Below, piece by piece: positions 9,192-18,309 of a stretch of 64,000 nt of DNA. Below the pieces are notes generated by a model. That model made no database searches. It was not told where the DNA came from and was given only the letters and a program-made list of their open reading frames with translations. Both the position numbers and the translations under genes were made by a program. Source of the DNA: Flavobacterium luminosum (GTDB taxonomy: Bacteria > Bacteroidota > Bacteroidia > Flavobacteriales > Flavobacteriaceae); NCBI RefSeq assembly GCF_023635005.1, contig NZ_JAMLJM010000010.1, positions 1-64,000 of the forward strand, written 5' to 3'. Each line of letters starts with the position of its first letter. Positions within the stretch are counted from its first letter, which is position 1.

Positions 9192-10127
9192 ATGAATGTA
9201 GCACAACATATTTCTCAGTTATTGTATCGTTATCAATGTGTAACGATTCCAGGTTTTGGTGCCTTTTTAACCGAAACTGTTTCTGCAAACATACAGGAAA
9301 ACAATCACACCTTTTTTCCTCCTAAGAAAGTAATTTCTTTTAATGCCAATATTAAGAACAATGATGGCTTATTGGCTAATCACGTTGCTGTTGCTGAAAG
9401 AATAAGCTACGAGCATGCGGTATCTGCTATTGAAAATGAAGTTTCCGAATGGAAAACAAAATTAGAAGGCAGAGATTATTTAATTTTTAAAGGCATTGGT
9501 CTATTAAAATTAAACGCTGAAGGTAATATTGTTTTCGAAGCTTCGAGTCATGTAAATTACCTTACTGATTCTTTTGGTCTTAGTTCTTATGTTTCGCCGG
9601 CTATAAAACGTGAAGCACTTAAGAATTTGGCAGATGCACCTGCTACCAAAAAAATAAGTATCGAAACCATAGAAGAGAGAAAAACCGTTCGCCCTTACTT
9701 AAAATATGCGGCAATGTTTGTCCTTTCCCTTGGAGGTACTGGTTTCGGATATGTTTCTTATATCAACCAGCAAGAGCAAGCTGAAACTTTATTGGTTCAG
9801 AAGCAAGTACAGAATGAAGTAAAAAATAAAATTCAGGAAGCTACTTTTTTTCTAAATAATCCGATAGGAGAAAACACTGTTGATCCTAACTTAAACTATA
9901 ACTTTCATATTGTTTCCGGGTCATTCAGAATTAAAAAATATGCTGAAAATGCCATGAATATTCTAATTCAAAAAGGCTACGATGCTTCGGTTTTAGAACG
10001 AAATGAAGATGGATTATTTTCTGTATTGTACGGAACTTATAATTCTCAAGCTGAAGCCGATGCTGCTTTACTGAAGATTCAGAATCAAGAAAATAAAGAT
10101 GCTTGGATTCTCCTGCAAGAAAAATAA
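9192..10127 (+). CDS. HU-CCDC81 / SPOR-domain membrane protein
   Basis: A 311-residue protein with an N-terminal HU-like CCDC81 module (about 1-130, containing VTIPGFGAFLTE), one membrane helix at about 175-195 (AAMFVLSLGGTGFGYVSYI) and a C-terminal SPOR domain (about 235-310) that probably binds denuded peptidoglycan. This architecture is Bacteroidota-specific and likely acts at the division septum or cell wall. The start at 9192 is preferred over an upstream in-frame ATG at 9144, because the longer version adds an unrelated hydrophobic stretch in front of the HU module. A TACTTTTG -7-like element (9179-9186) lies right before it, implying a very short leader. Confidence 0.85.
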   Translation: MNVAQHISQLLYRYQCVTIPGFGAFLTETVSANIQENNHTFFPPKKVISFNANIKNNDGLLANHVAVAERISYEHAVSAIENEVSEWKTKLEGRDYLIFKGIGLLKLNAEGNIVFEASSHVNYLTDSFGLSSYVSPAIKREALKNLADAPATKKISIETIEERKTVRPYLKYAAMFVLSLGGTGFGYVSYINQQEQAETLLVQKQVQNEVKNKIQEATFFLNNPIGENTVDPNLNYNFHIVSGSFRIKKYAENAMNILIQKGYDASVLERNEDGLFSVLYGTYNSQAEADAALLKIQNQENKDAWILLQEK

Positions 10128-10137
10128 AAACCTTTAC

Positions 10138-10167
10138 AGCCTTTCAATTTCTGAAAGGCTTTTTTTA
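10138..10167 (+). terminator. Rho-independent terminator after the HU/SPOR gene
   Basis: The stem AGCCTTTCA (10138-10146) / TGAAAGGCT (10152-10160) has a 5-base loop and is followed by a T-run to 10167. It begins 11 bases after the stop codon. Confidence 0.9.
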
Positions 10168-10208
10168 TAACTATAGATATACGCACTATCTTTACCAAAA
10201 AAATTACT

Positions 10209-10721
10209 ATGCAAACTAAATTTCCTTCTGAATCATTAACCATACTTACCGATTTAGTTCTTCCTGGAGAAACAAACCCTTTAAACAATCTTTTTGGAGG
10301 AGAATTGTTGGCTCGTATGGATCGAGCAGCAAGTATTGCCGCAAGACGTCATTCCCGTCGTATTGTTGTGACAGCTTCTGTAAATCATGTGGCTTTTAAT
10401 AGAGCCGTACCACTAGGAAGTGTCGTTACTGTTGAAGCTAAAATTTCAAGAAGTTTTAAATCTTCTATGGAAATCTATATAGATGTTTGGATTGAAGACC
10501 GTGAGTCGGGGAACAAAACAAAGGCCAATGAAGCCATTTATACTTTTGTAGCGGTAGATGAAACAGGACGTCCTGTAGAAGTCCCGCAGGTTATACCACA
10601 AACTGATGAAGAAAAAATCCGTTTTGATGCTGCTTTACGTCGTAAACAATTAAGTTTAGTCTTGGCTGGAAAATTGAAACCCAGCGAAGCAACAGAATTA
10701 AAAGCGTTATTTATACAATAA
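10209..10721 (+). CDS. Acyl-CoA thioesterase (hotdog fold, YciA-like)
   Basis: A 170-residue hotdog-fold thioesterase of the acyl-CoA hydrolase (YciA/BACH) family, hydrolysing acyl-CoA to free acid and CoA in the cytoplasm. The family core LPGETNPLNNLFGGELLARM spans residues 19-38, with the catalytic Asn and Asp in this region (N27, D39). The sequences VTASVNHVAFNRAVPLG and NEAIYTFVAVD follow. The substrate chain length cannot be read from the sequence. It stands alone between two terminators, so it is monocistronic. Confidence 0.87.
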   Translation: MQTKFPSESLTILTDLVLPGETNPLNNLFGGELLARMDRAASIAARRHSRRIVVTASVNHVAFNRAVPLGSVVTVEAKISRSFKSSMEIYIDVWIEDRESGNKTKANEAIYTFVAVDETGRPVEVPQVIPQTDEEKIRFDAALRRKQLSLVLAGKLKPSEATELKALFIQ

Positions 10722-10747
10722 AAAAGTCCCAAATTTGGGACTTTTTT
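10720..10747. terminator. Bidirectional terminator between thioesterase and envC-like gene
   Basis: A perfect palindrome, AAAAAAGTCCC (10720-10730) / GGGACTTTTTT (10737-10747), with loop AAATTT. It starts within the thioesterase stop codon and ends two bases before the stop of the convergent gene, with T-runs on both strands. Confidence 0.92.
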
Positions 10748-10748
10748 A

Positions 10749-11966
10749 TTACATATTAATGATCCATACTTGAGGATTCAATTTCGTTATATTTTGATAA
10801 ATCAGGAATTTAAGCACTGATCTTCCAGCGGATTGATTATAGAAAATCTCCCCTAAAACTTGTTTGGTAGTAACCTTACTTCCTTTGTTCACATAAACTT
10901 TACTAATATTAGAATAAGTTGTAGTGTAATCTCCATGACGCACCATAATTGTTGCTGTACCGTTAGGAGCCATCTGTACATCACTTACCTCTCCGTTAAA
11001 TACCGCTCGCGCTTTTGCTCCACGCTCTGAAGATACTTCAATACCGCTACTTTCAATCATGATAGAAGGTTCCAACGGATGTGGCTGACGACCAAAACGC
11101 TTCGTTAACGCCCCTTTTTCTACTGGCCAAGGCAAACGACCTCGATTCGCTTTAAAATCGTTAGCTAATTCTTTTGCTTCAGGTGTTAAGACGAAAGTTG
11201 TTGTATTCGTCGTGTTTCCAGATTTTCTGTTGGCTGCTGCAATTGCTTCACGAATTAATCGTTCTATTTGTCGTTCAATTGCACGTGCTTCTTTTTGTTT
11301 TTTACGGATATCCGCAATGATTTTATTTTTATCCTTTTTAATAGATTTTAATAACTTTTGTTGCTCTTGGCGTTCTATTTCTAAAGCCTTTTTTTCTTGC
11401 TCGCTTTCCGCAATCAGTTTTTCTTTTTCTTTTTTCTGAACCGCTAGCTTGTTATTGTATAGTTCTAGCTGTTTGGTTTTTTCTTTAATTTGTTCGCCTT
11501 GTACTTTTCTGAAACTAGAATATTGTTTCATATACTGAAAACGCTTGTAGGCTTGTAAAAAATTATCCGACGACAAAATAAACATTGCCTTACTTTGTTC
11601 TGATCGACTTTTGTATGATTTTACAATGTTTTTAGCATAATCTTCTTTTAACAAAATCAATTCTTTTTTAAGTTTATTAACCTCTAACTGATTAATATAC
11701 ATACTATTCCCAAGAACCTTCTTTTGTTTTTCGGTAGTTCTAATTAATTTTTGTTGCAACCCAATTTTTACATTTTGTTGCTCTACAACTTTCACTACCG
11801 ATTTTTCTTTCTTTCTTTGAGTTTGTAATAATTTTTCCTGTTCACGAATTTCTTCCTGTAATCTGGCTTTTTGTTCTTCTAACCTACGTTGTCTCTCTTC
11901 TTCCTGACCAAAAGAAGTAGTGACCGTAATTAAAGCAAAAAATAAAATTATATATTTTAACATCAT
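10749..11966 (-). CDS. EnvC-like murein hydrolase activator (coiled coil + degenerate M23)
   Basis: A 405-residue periplasmic protein with a signal peptide (MMLKYIILFFALITVTTSFGQ), a long charged coiled coil at about 22-240 and a C-terminal LytM/M23 domain at about 280-405. In EnvC-type proteins this domain lacks zinc ligands and activates amidases at division. Here the usual HxH segment reads VRHGDYTTTYSN rather than HGHG, and the first HxxxD segment is ERGAKARAVFNG, consistent with a non-catalytic activator. It is the last gene of a minus-strand run with DUF4292 and TPR genes, 15 bases downstream of DUF4292. Confidence 0.85.
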   Translation of the reverse strand: MMLKYIILFFALITVTTSFGQEEERQRRLEEQKARLQEEIREQEKLLQTQRKKEKSVVKVVEQQNVKIGLQQKLIRTTEKQKKVLGNSMYINQLEVNKLKKELILLKEDYAKNIVKSYKSRSEQSKAMFILSSDNFLQAYKRFQYMKQYSSFRKVQGEQIKEKTKQLELYNNKLAVQKKEKEKLIAESEQEKKALEIERQEQQKLLKSIKKDKNKIIADIRKKQKEARAIERQIERLIREAIAAANRKSGNTTNTTTFVLTPEAKELANDFKANRGRLPWPVEKGALTKRFGRQPHPLEPSIMIESSGIEVSSERGAKARAVFNGEVSDVQMAPNGTATIMVRHGDYTTTYSNISKVYVNKGSKVTTKQVLGEIFYNQSAGRSVLKFLIYQNITKLNPQVWIINM

Positions 11967-11981
11967 TAAAGATTAATTAGA

Positions 11982-12761
11982 CTATTTGATGGTAATTTGT
12001 TCATAACCTCTTGGTACATTATATACAAAATTTAACTCGTCATTAAATTTGGCATCCCTGTACTCTATGGCAATGGACGTAGTTTGATTGTTCTGTGTTG
12101 CAAAAATAGCTAATTCTTGCGGTAAAACACTTTCGGCAAACGATTTATAATTGGAATAATTCACCAACATTTTTCGTTCAGGAGAAAGTTGTTGTATTTC
12201 TTGTTTTTTTAAATTGAAAGAATCCGGATAAAATACAAAACCTTTTAAAAAATTACCGGAAGTAATTTCGTTCAATCTCGGTGCGTTTTCTTCGGTAGTC
12301 ATTTCATATTTGGTCTGATCTAAATCGTCTATAGCCTGACCAATAAGCATGTTTTGGACTTTCTTAAAATCCAATTCGGTCCCTAACCAATCGCTCAACA
12401 TTTTGTAATCGCCTTCAAAATATGTATTGTTGGCTTTTTCATAATATTTAACCTGTGTTGGTGTGATGAGAGCTTTTGCACCAGTAATTCCGAAAAATTT
12501 TACAGTCAATAAAATCATCTCGTCTTTTTTAATACGAATATCTGCCGATACTCTTAAAGACTGTTTTGGACTTACATAATCTACGTTGGCATTTATAAAA
12601 GCCGTCTTAAAACCACGATTAATCGCGTAATGATTGGATATAATATTTTTAACTGTTTCTACTGCAGCGGTATTTGTTACTGTTGCAGGGGTTACTAAAT
12701 TTTGTTTGGGTTTACAAGCTACCACTAAAACTAAAAGTAGTAAAGGAAGTATTTTTTGCAT
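11982..12761 (-). CDS. DUF4292 lipoprotein
   Basis: A 259-residue lipoprotein with signal peptide MQKILPLLLLVLVVAC (lipobox VVAC, Cys16). The remainder resembles the DUF4292 family, found in Bacteroidota and structurally suggestive of LolA/LolB-like lipid carriers. Recognisable segments are SHYAINRGFKTAFINANVDY and VKFFGITGAKALITPTQVKYY. The function is unproven. It sits directly between a TPR protein and the EnvC-like activator, an order I recall as common in Flavobacteriaceae, pointing to an envelope role. Confidence 0.8.
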   Translation of the reverse strand: MQKILPLLLLVLVVACKPKQNLVTPATVTNTAAVETVKNIISNHYAINRGFKTAFINANVDYVSPKQSLRVSADIRIKKDEMILLTVKFFGITGAKALITPTQVKYYEKANNTYFEGDYKMLSDWLGTELDFKKVQNMLIGQAIDDLDQTKYEMTTEENAPRLNEITSGNFLKGFVFYPDSFNLKKQEIQQLSPERKMLVNYSNYKSFAESVLPQELAIFATQNNQTTSIAIEYRDAKFNDELNFVYNVPRGYEQITIK

Positions 12762-12767
12762 TCTTTT

Positions 12768-14111
12768 TTATTTCTTTTTAAGATTAATAGCTCTTTTCTG
12801 GTACTGATCACTTTTTGGGATATTGCCCATTTCTTTAAAAGTTTCTGATAGCAGTAAACAAAAATCAGTTTCAAGAGCTACATTATCAACTACATAATCT
12901 ATGCCTATTTCTAAAAAAGTAATCGCTTTTTTGAAATTTTTAACTTTTGCAGAAGCCTTACCTGCAAAGTAATAATATTCCGGTTGGTTTGGATAAAGAT
13001 CAACCAATTCGGATGCTTTTTTTAAGAGCAGTTCATAATTGGCTACTTCTTCGTAAGATGCCAATAAAAAAATATTCGTTTCTAAATCGTTGGTACTCGT
13101 ATTGAATGCTTTTTCTAAATAAGCAATCGCTTTGGACCAGTTTTTCTTTTTGTAATAAAACTTTCCTAATTCTGTATAAACATTTACTTCAGGATTATTT
13201 TCGAAGTATGGAATTATTTTATTCAACTGTGTTTCAAAAGAAGAATTCTTCGTTGTGAAAATCAAAAACTCATTAAACATTCTGAATTTGATTTTCATAT
13301 CAATTTTTTTACCGTTAAGAACTTTTTCTAAAGAAGCCAATGCTTCTGTTCCTTTGTTATCATTAATATGATATTTGAATAAAAAAACTTGTGCCCATTC
13401 CGAATTTGGAATATTTTTTTCCATCTTTTGAGCCACAGCTCGCGCTTTTTCCTCCTGATTGTTTTCGGAATACGTATAAATTAACGAAATATAATTTTCC
13501 TCAACCAAAGGATTTTGTTCTATTGCACTTTCAAGATTTTTCTTCCCTGTGCTATTACTAGTCGATTGCATATTAATTTCCAATCGATAAGTATCCCGAA
13601 TATACGTTTTCCCAACAGTCTCGTCTAGCTCATTAATTAAAACCAAAGCTTTATCATACTGACGGGTATACATATACAACGAAAGTAAATCCTCTTTATA
13701 ATTCTTATCGAGTGGAATAATTTTTTGAAGAGTTGTAATTCCCTGATTGTAATTTTTGGTTTCATAATAAACCTCATACAAATCAATCCAATACCATTTA
13801 TTATTGGGTTGCAATTGGGTTGCTTTTACGTAATTATTCTCAGCCTCGATATAATTTTTTTGAAAAAAATAATTTTTCCCTAACTCATGATAAATTACTT
13901 CATTTTCAGGCTGAAGTTGTAAACATTTTTCCAAAGAAACAATTGCTTTGTCGTAGTTTTCGATGCCCTTTTGCAACAGTGCTTCATAGTAGGCTTCCTG
14001 AAAATCATCGGTTTCTAAAGCTATATCTTCAGGATTAACCTGAGCCAAAAGAGTTTGGGTGCAACAACTCAGCACCAATAATACAACGATATTTGAAACT
14101 CTTTTTTTCAT
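12768..14111 (-). CDS. Tetratricopeptide-repeat periplasmic protein
   Basis: A 447-residue protein with a signal peptide (MKKRVSNIVVLLVLSCCTQTLLAQ, cleavage after AQ or nearby) followed by TPR repeats over almost its whole length (for example YDKAIVSLEKCLQLQPENEVIYHELG and WSKAIAYLEKAFNTSTNDLETNIFLL). It probably acts as a protein-interaction scaffold in the periplasm. It is six bases upstream of DUF4292 and nine downstream of the nucleotidyltransferase, so all four probably share a transcript. No specific partner can be named. Confidence 0.8.
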   Translation of the reverse strand: MKKRVSNIVVLLVLSCCTQTLLAQVNPEDIALETDDFQEAYYEALLQKGIENYDKAIVSLEKCLQLQPENEVIYHELGKNYFFQKNYIEAENNYVKATQLQPNNKWYWIDLYEVYYETKNYNQGITTLQKIIPLDKNYKEDLLSLYMYTRQYDKALVLINELDETVGKTYIRDTYRLEINMQSTSNSTGKKNLESAIEQNPLVEENYISLIYTYSENNQEEKARAVAQKMEKNIPNSEWAQVFLFKYHINDNKGTEALASLEKVLNGKKIDMKIKFRMFNEFLIFTTKNSSFETQLNKIIPYFENNPEVNVYTELGKFYYKKKNWSKAIAYLEKAFNTSTNDLETNIFLLASYEEVANYELLLKKASELVDLYPNQPEYYYFAGKASAKVKNFKKAITFLEIGIDYVVDNVALETDFCLLLSETFKEMGNIPKSDQYQKRAINLKKK

Positions 14112-14119
14112 CTTTATGT

Positions 14120-15133
14120 TTACTCCAAAACAGAATAATCGCCTATGCTGATACTCTTGAAATCGCCATCGAAAATTGCATGATTTCCAATCATAGCATT
14201 ATCTAGTTTAGCATTACGAATATGGGCATGCGTTTGTACCAAGCTGTTTTTAATATTCACATTGGTTAAGTGGGTCGATTTACCAAGAGATACGTTAGGA
14301 CCAACCGTTGAGTTTATCAATACCACATCTTCCCCAATGAAGCACGGAGGTATAATGGTTGAATTTTCAATTCGTACCGTATCTGCTATTAGATTTTCTT
14401 CTGCGTCAGTGTGAAGGAAATTTAACATGCGTGAATTGGTTTCTACGGTTACATTTTTGTTTCCGCAATCCATCCACTCCTCTACTTTACCAGGAACAAA
14501 TTTCATACCTTTTTGTTTCATGTTTTCCAACGCATCTGTTAGCTGATATTCACCACCTTTTACAACGTTGTGGTCTAACAAATATTGCAATTCGCTTCTT
14601 AGGGTTTCTCCAGATTTAAAATAATAAATTCCAATGATTGCTAAATCAGAAACAAACTCTTTAGGCTTTTCTACAAAATCAATAATTTCATGTTGGTCAT
14701 TAAGTTGTACTACTCCAAAAGCACTTGGATCATCTACTTGTTTCACCCAAATTACACTATCGGCTGTGGTGTCTAAAGTAAAATCAGCTCTAAACAAAGT
14801 ATCAGCATACGCAACAACTAAAGGTCCTTCCATCGACTCTTTAGCACACAAAATAGCATGTGCGGTACCCAATGCTTCATTTTGATAACAAATAGTACCC
14901 TTTGCGCCTAATTTTTCTGCAATAGCCACCAAATCCTCTTCGACTTTGGTACCAAAATCCTTGTGGATGATAAAGGCGATTTCCTCTATTTGATGATTAA
15001 TTACTTTGGCAATATCTTCAACTAATCTATGAACAATGGGTTTCCCCGCAATTGGGATTAAAGGTTTTGGGACAGTTAATGTATGTGGGCGCAAACGTGA
15101 TCCGCGTCCGGCCATAGGAATTATGATTTTCAT
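14120..15133 (-). CDS. Sugar-phosphate nucleotidyltransferase
   Basis: A 337-residue enzyme of the glucose-1-phosphate thymidylyl/uridylyl/guanylyl-transferase superfamily. The N-terminus carries the nucleotide-binding signature GRGSRLRPHTLTVPKPLIPI. The middle includes YADTLFRADF, the metal-binding D motif, and GIYYFKSGE. Residues after about 245 form a left-handed beta-helix (NSTIIPPCFIGEDVVLINST and following). It could feed cell-surface polysaccharide synthesis, but the sugar cannot be told. Bifunctional GlmU is less likely because the helix is short. Confidence 0.83.
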   Translation of the reverse strand: MKIIIPMAGRGSRLRPHTLTVPKPLIPIAGKPIVHRLVEDIAKVINHQIEEIAFIIHKDFGTKVEEDLVAIAEKLGAKGTICYQNEALGTAHAILCAKESMEGPLVVAYADTLFRADFTLDTTADSVIWVKQVDDPSAFGVVQLNDQHEIIDFVEKPKEFVSDLAIIGIYYFKSGETLRSELQYLLDHNVVKGGEYQLTDALENMKQKGMKFVPGKVEEWMDCGNKNVTVETNSRMLNFLHTDAEENLIADTVRIENSTIIPPCFIGEDVVLINSTVGPNVSLGKSTHLTNVNIKNSLVQTHAHIRNAKLDNAMIGNHAIFDGDFKSISIGDYSVLE

Positions 15134-15208
15134 CTTTTATTGTATTAACATTTAAAGTAATAAGTCTTTCGTGTAGTCAAAAGTCTTTACTTAATTGATT
15201 ATCTAAAT

Positions 15209-15649
15209 TTATTTTACTCCAGTACTGCCAAATCCTCCAGAACCTCGAGAGGTTTCGGACAATTCTTCTACTTCAAGCCATTGGGCTCTTTCGTGTTTTG
15301 CAATGACTAATTGTGCAATTCTTTCCCCGTTTTCGATTACAAAAACTTCATTGGATAAATTTACTAAAATTACGCCGATCTCTCCGCGATAATCCGCATC
15401 GATCGTTCCGGGAGAATTCAAAACGGTAATTCCTTTTTTTAATGCCAAACCGCTACGAGGGCGAACTTGTGCTTCGTAACCTATGGGAAGTTCCACAAAT
15501 AATCCGGTTTTGACCAAAGCTCTTTCTAGTGGTTGAAGTGTAATTGGTGTTTCTATATTGGCTCTCAAATCCATTCCTGCCGAAGCTAATGTTTCATAAT
15601 GAGGTAACGGATGTTCGGATTTATTAATGATTTTTATTTGCATTTTCAT
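15209..15649 (-). CDS. dut: dUTP diphosphatase
   Basis: Trimeric dUTPase, hydrolysing dUTP to dUMP and pyrophosphate, which keeps uracil out of DNA and provides dUMP for thymidylate. All five family motifs are visible in 146 residues: AGMDLRA (about 24-30), [32 protein letters not shown] and the C-terminal [10 protein letters not shown]. The start at 15649 (MKMQIKI) could also be two codons later. The intergenic 15134-15208 separates it from the nucleotidyltransferase. Confidence 0.96.
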   Translation of the reverse strand: MKMQIKIINKSEHPLPHYETLASAGMDLRANIETPITLQPLERALVKTGLFVELPIGYEAQVRPRSGLALKKGITVLNSPGTIDADYRGEIGVILVNLSNEVFVIENGERIAQLVIAKHERAQWLEVEELSETSRGSGGFGSTGVK

Positions 15650-15742
15650 TTGATTTTGAAGCGAAACTTACTAAAACCTAAAGCCTTTTTAAACTTGTTT
15701 TTTCGGTTAAAAAACTAAGGGTTCTTAGTGTTGGTTTCTGAA

Positions 15743-17191
15743 TTATTTTCGTTTGACTATTTTTAAAATAGTTTGTTTTTCGTTTCGATAAATATAATAA
15801 CCAAAAAGTAGTAATGCAAATATACCGAAAACGAAACTTTGTCTTAGTTGTGGTACGTAAAACGATAAAGCGGATAAAATGGTTGACACAGCCAAATAAC
15901 CTCCAATTTTTTGTTTGTCATAAGGAATGGGATATTTTTTTTGTCCCAAATAATAGGAAATAAACATCATACTTCCGTAGGCTACCAGTGTTGCCACTGC
16001 AGAACCGTAATAACTGTAGCTAGGTACTAACCAAAAGTTTAAAACCAAGGTTAAGACAGCTCCAACTATAGAAATATAAGCCCCTACCTGAGTTCTATTA
16101 ATCAATTTATACCACACCGAAAGATTGGTGTAAATACCTAGAAAGAAATTAGCCAACACAATTAACGGTACTACTTTCATCGCATCCCAATAATTGTCGT
16201 TAGGCACCAATACAACTTTTAATATATCAATAAAAACAATTACAAACAAAAATATAAAGGAGCCAGAAATTACAAAATATTTGGTAATCGTGGCGTACGT
16301 TTGTGTTGCATTCTCTTTATCGGCGTGACTAAAAAAGAAAGGTTCGATTCCTAAGGTATAGGCTGTTCTGAATAAAACCATGAACATTCCTAATTTATAA
16401 CAAGCTGAATAAGCACCAATATCATCTTTAGGCACTTGTAGTCTTTCTAGTAAAATTTTATCAAAATGTTCGTTAACGGCAAAACCAATTCCAGCGACTA
16501 AAATAGGCAGGCCATAACGCATCATCTGTTTCCATAAATTAAAATCGAAATGCCAATTAATTTTAAAGTAATTGCCTGAAAGAACCACTAGCGTTAAAAA
16601 ACTAGCTATTAGATTAGAAACGAAAATATAACCTACCTGAAAATCTTCAAAATAGATTACATTTAAAATATTGTCTTTGGAAATTGTTGGCAAAAACAGC
16701 AAAAAGAAAATATTCAGACCAAAATTAATCGCCACATTTCCGATTTTGATTATCGCATAACGCATTGGTTTTTTCTCTGCTCTTAGTTTGGAAAAAGGAA
16801 TAATTACCAACGCATCTAAAACCAAAATTCCAATCGTATAAGTAATGTATTGCGTTTTAATATTCAATGCACTAGCGACAGTTTCTTGATAAAAGAAACC
16901 TACAAATAGGAAAATCAAAGAGGAGCACAACAACGAAATCATAGACGTTGCGATCACCTTATTTTTATTGGATTCTGAATTATAAAAACGGAAAAAAGCA
17001 GTCTCCATTCCGTAAGATAAAATCACGTTAAAAAAGACTAAGTAAGAAAATATGATAGAGACATCGGCAAACTCTGCTTTTGGTAATGCATGAACATAAA
17101 CAGGATTAAGCATAAAGCTTATCATGCGTGGAAGCACAGTAGCTAAGCCGTAAATTAAAGTCTGTTTGAAAAGGCTTTTATATACACTCAA
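15743..17191 (-). CDS. Polysaccharide flippase (MOP/Wzx family)
   Basis: A 482-residue integral membrane protein with about 12-14 predicted helices, of the oligosaccharide flippase (MviN/MATE-like, MOP) superfamily. The start resembles typical members (LFKQTLIYGLATVLPRMISF) and the C-terminal half has the polysaccharide-biosynthesis C domain. It probably moves lipid-linked glycans across the inner membrane. A TACTTTTG -7 element is on the minus strand at 17208-17215, giving a short leader; no clear -33 TTG is seen. The closest polysaccharide genes are about 19 kb away. Confidence 0.86.
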   Translation of the reverse strand: MSVYKSLFKQTLIYGLATVLPRMISFMLNPVYVHALPKAEFADVSIIFSYLVFFNVILSYGMETAFFRFYNSESNKNKVIATSMISLLCSSLIFLFVGFFYQETVASALNIKTQYITYTIGILVLDALVIIPFSKLRAEKKPMRYAIIKIGNVAINFGLNIFFLLFLPTISKDNILNVIYFEDFQVGYIFVSNLIASFLTLVVLSGNYFKINWHFDFNLWKQMMRYGLPILVAGIGFAVNEHFDKILLERLQVPKDDIGAYSACYKLGMFMVLFRTAYTLGIEPFFFSHADKENATQTYATITKYFVISGSFIFLFVIVFIDILKVVLVPNDNYWDAMKVVPLIVLANFFLGIYTNLSVWYKLINRTQVGAYISIVGAVLTLVLNFWLVPSYSYYGSAVATLVAYGSMMFISYYLGQKKYPIPYDKQKIGGYLAVSTILSALSFYVPQLRQSFVFGIFALLLFGYYIYRNEKQTILKIVKRK

Positions 17192-17216
17192 AATATAATA
17201 ATTTGAACAAAAGTAA

Positions 17217-17694
17217 TTAATTTCTCGGTCGAGCCGAAGGATAAGGTGGTATTTCTTTTTCTATTACATTTTTAATTTTATAAAAAGCATTCTTTCCATT
17301 TTGAGTATAGGTCAAGAGTGCTTCTTTGTCGGAAATTCGTATCGGGGGTTCACAAGATTTGTTTTTTCTGAAAGTCCGACTCCATAATATCTGCTCTATC
17401 CCAGTTCGCATTTCCTTTAAAAGAAACCAAATAATTGAAATTATCTATGGGCTGTAAAGATTCTACTTTTCCTCTAAAATATAATTGTTGAATTTTTATC
17501 TCTTTGGGTAATCCCTGAGAGAAACGGATGTGAAAATTAGTCCCGGAACCTCCACCTCGAATTCCTGCAACCCAATTCTCGAAATATACTTCATCTATTT
17601 TTACAGGAAAAACATACTCTTGATGCATGATTGTTTTATTACTGCAACTCCATTGCAAAACACACCACAAAATAATTATAGCCCTTATGATCAC
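17217..17694 (-). pseudogene. Small lipoprotein gene interrupted by a frameshift
   Basis: From a GTG start at 17694 a signal peptide with lipobox LQWSC begins a 114-codon frame that ends at 17350. The continuation is in the next frame down to 17217 (CEPPIRISDKEALLTYTQNG, then KIKNVIEKEIPPYP). Removing one base from the run of six T (17362-17367, A on the coding strand) fuses them into one product of about 158 residues that reads through smoothly. It is either a real inactivating insertion or a homopolymer sequencing error. The start overlaps the stop of the upstream acetyltransferase as TAGTG. The family is a conserved hypothetical lipoprotein; function unknown. Confidence 0.65.
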
Positions 17695-18131
17695 TAACTC
17701 AATTGATTTTTATTAATTGTTTTTATAAAATGATATCCTCTTGGCGCAAATCCTTGATTGTAATAAAATCTATGCGCTGTATAATTTTCCACATAAGCAT
17801 CAAGAACAATCATGGTACTTCCAAACTCGTGCGCTTTGGCATCGATGTAATCAGTTAATAATTTTCCTATTCCTTTTCCACGATAATCAGGATGGACCAC
17901 AAAATTATCGATTTCTAAATATGGGCCAGACCATAATTTTATTCCTTTCCAAAAACCGGTAATTCCCGCGACTTTTTCTCCATCTAAAACTATGAGTTGT
18001 TTGTAATTATGAGGGATCATCTGTCTTAAGTAAAGTTCATATTTTTCTGCAGTCATCTTAGGATACAAATAGTGAATTGTTTCCAATTGTGCCAACATTT
18101 CTTCTAAAGTAGTGAGTTCTTTAAGTTGCAT
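17694..18131 (-). CDS. GNAT-family N-acetyltransferase
   Basis: A 145-residue GCN5-related acetyltransferase. The acetyl-CoA-binding motif A is VVHPDYRGKGIGKLLTDYI (about 75-93), and the C-terminal motif is ENYTAHRFYYNQGF (about 117-130). The substrate is unknown; the size and C-terminal ending suit small-molecule or antibiotic-type acetyltransferases. It is followed immediately by the damaged lipoprotein gene. Confidence 0.85.
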   Translation of the reverse strand: MQLKELTTLEEMLAQLETIHYLYPKMTAEKYELYLRQMIPHNYKQLIVLDGEKVAGITGFWKGIKLWSGPYLEIDNFVVHPDYRGKGIGKLLTDYIDAKAHEFGSTMIVLDAYVENYTAHRFYYNQGFAPRGYHFIKTINKNQLS

Positions 18132-18252
18132 AGTGTCTTTAATATTAAAATATAAAGATAAAAAAGAATACTGATCTAAAATACCCCATATACCTTAGTA
18201 TGTCGATTATCATCAAAACTTCAAAACATATATCCATTTCAAAATCACATCG

Positions 18253-18289
18253 AAAAAAAAGCCCCAGCGAAATCTTGCTGAGGCTTTTT
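18253..18289. terminator. Bidirectional terminator
   Basis: The stem GCCCCAGC (18261-18268) / GCTGAGGC (18277-18284) has one mismatch and loop GAAATCTT. It is flanked by A8 on the left and T5 on the right, so there are T-runs on both strands (T8 on minus). It terminates the 18310-18885 gene. Confidence 0.85.
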
Positions 18290-18309
18290 ATATAAAATAA
18301 ATTTATCTT

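Noticed and set aside
17350-17411. Programmed ribosomal frameshift at the A6C run of the broken lipoprotein gene
   Set aside because: The sequence resembles a slippery site, but the needed change is +1 while the A AAA AAC heptamer gives -1 from the other frame. Mutation or sequencing error is simpler.
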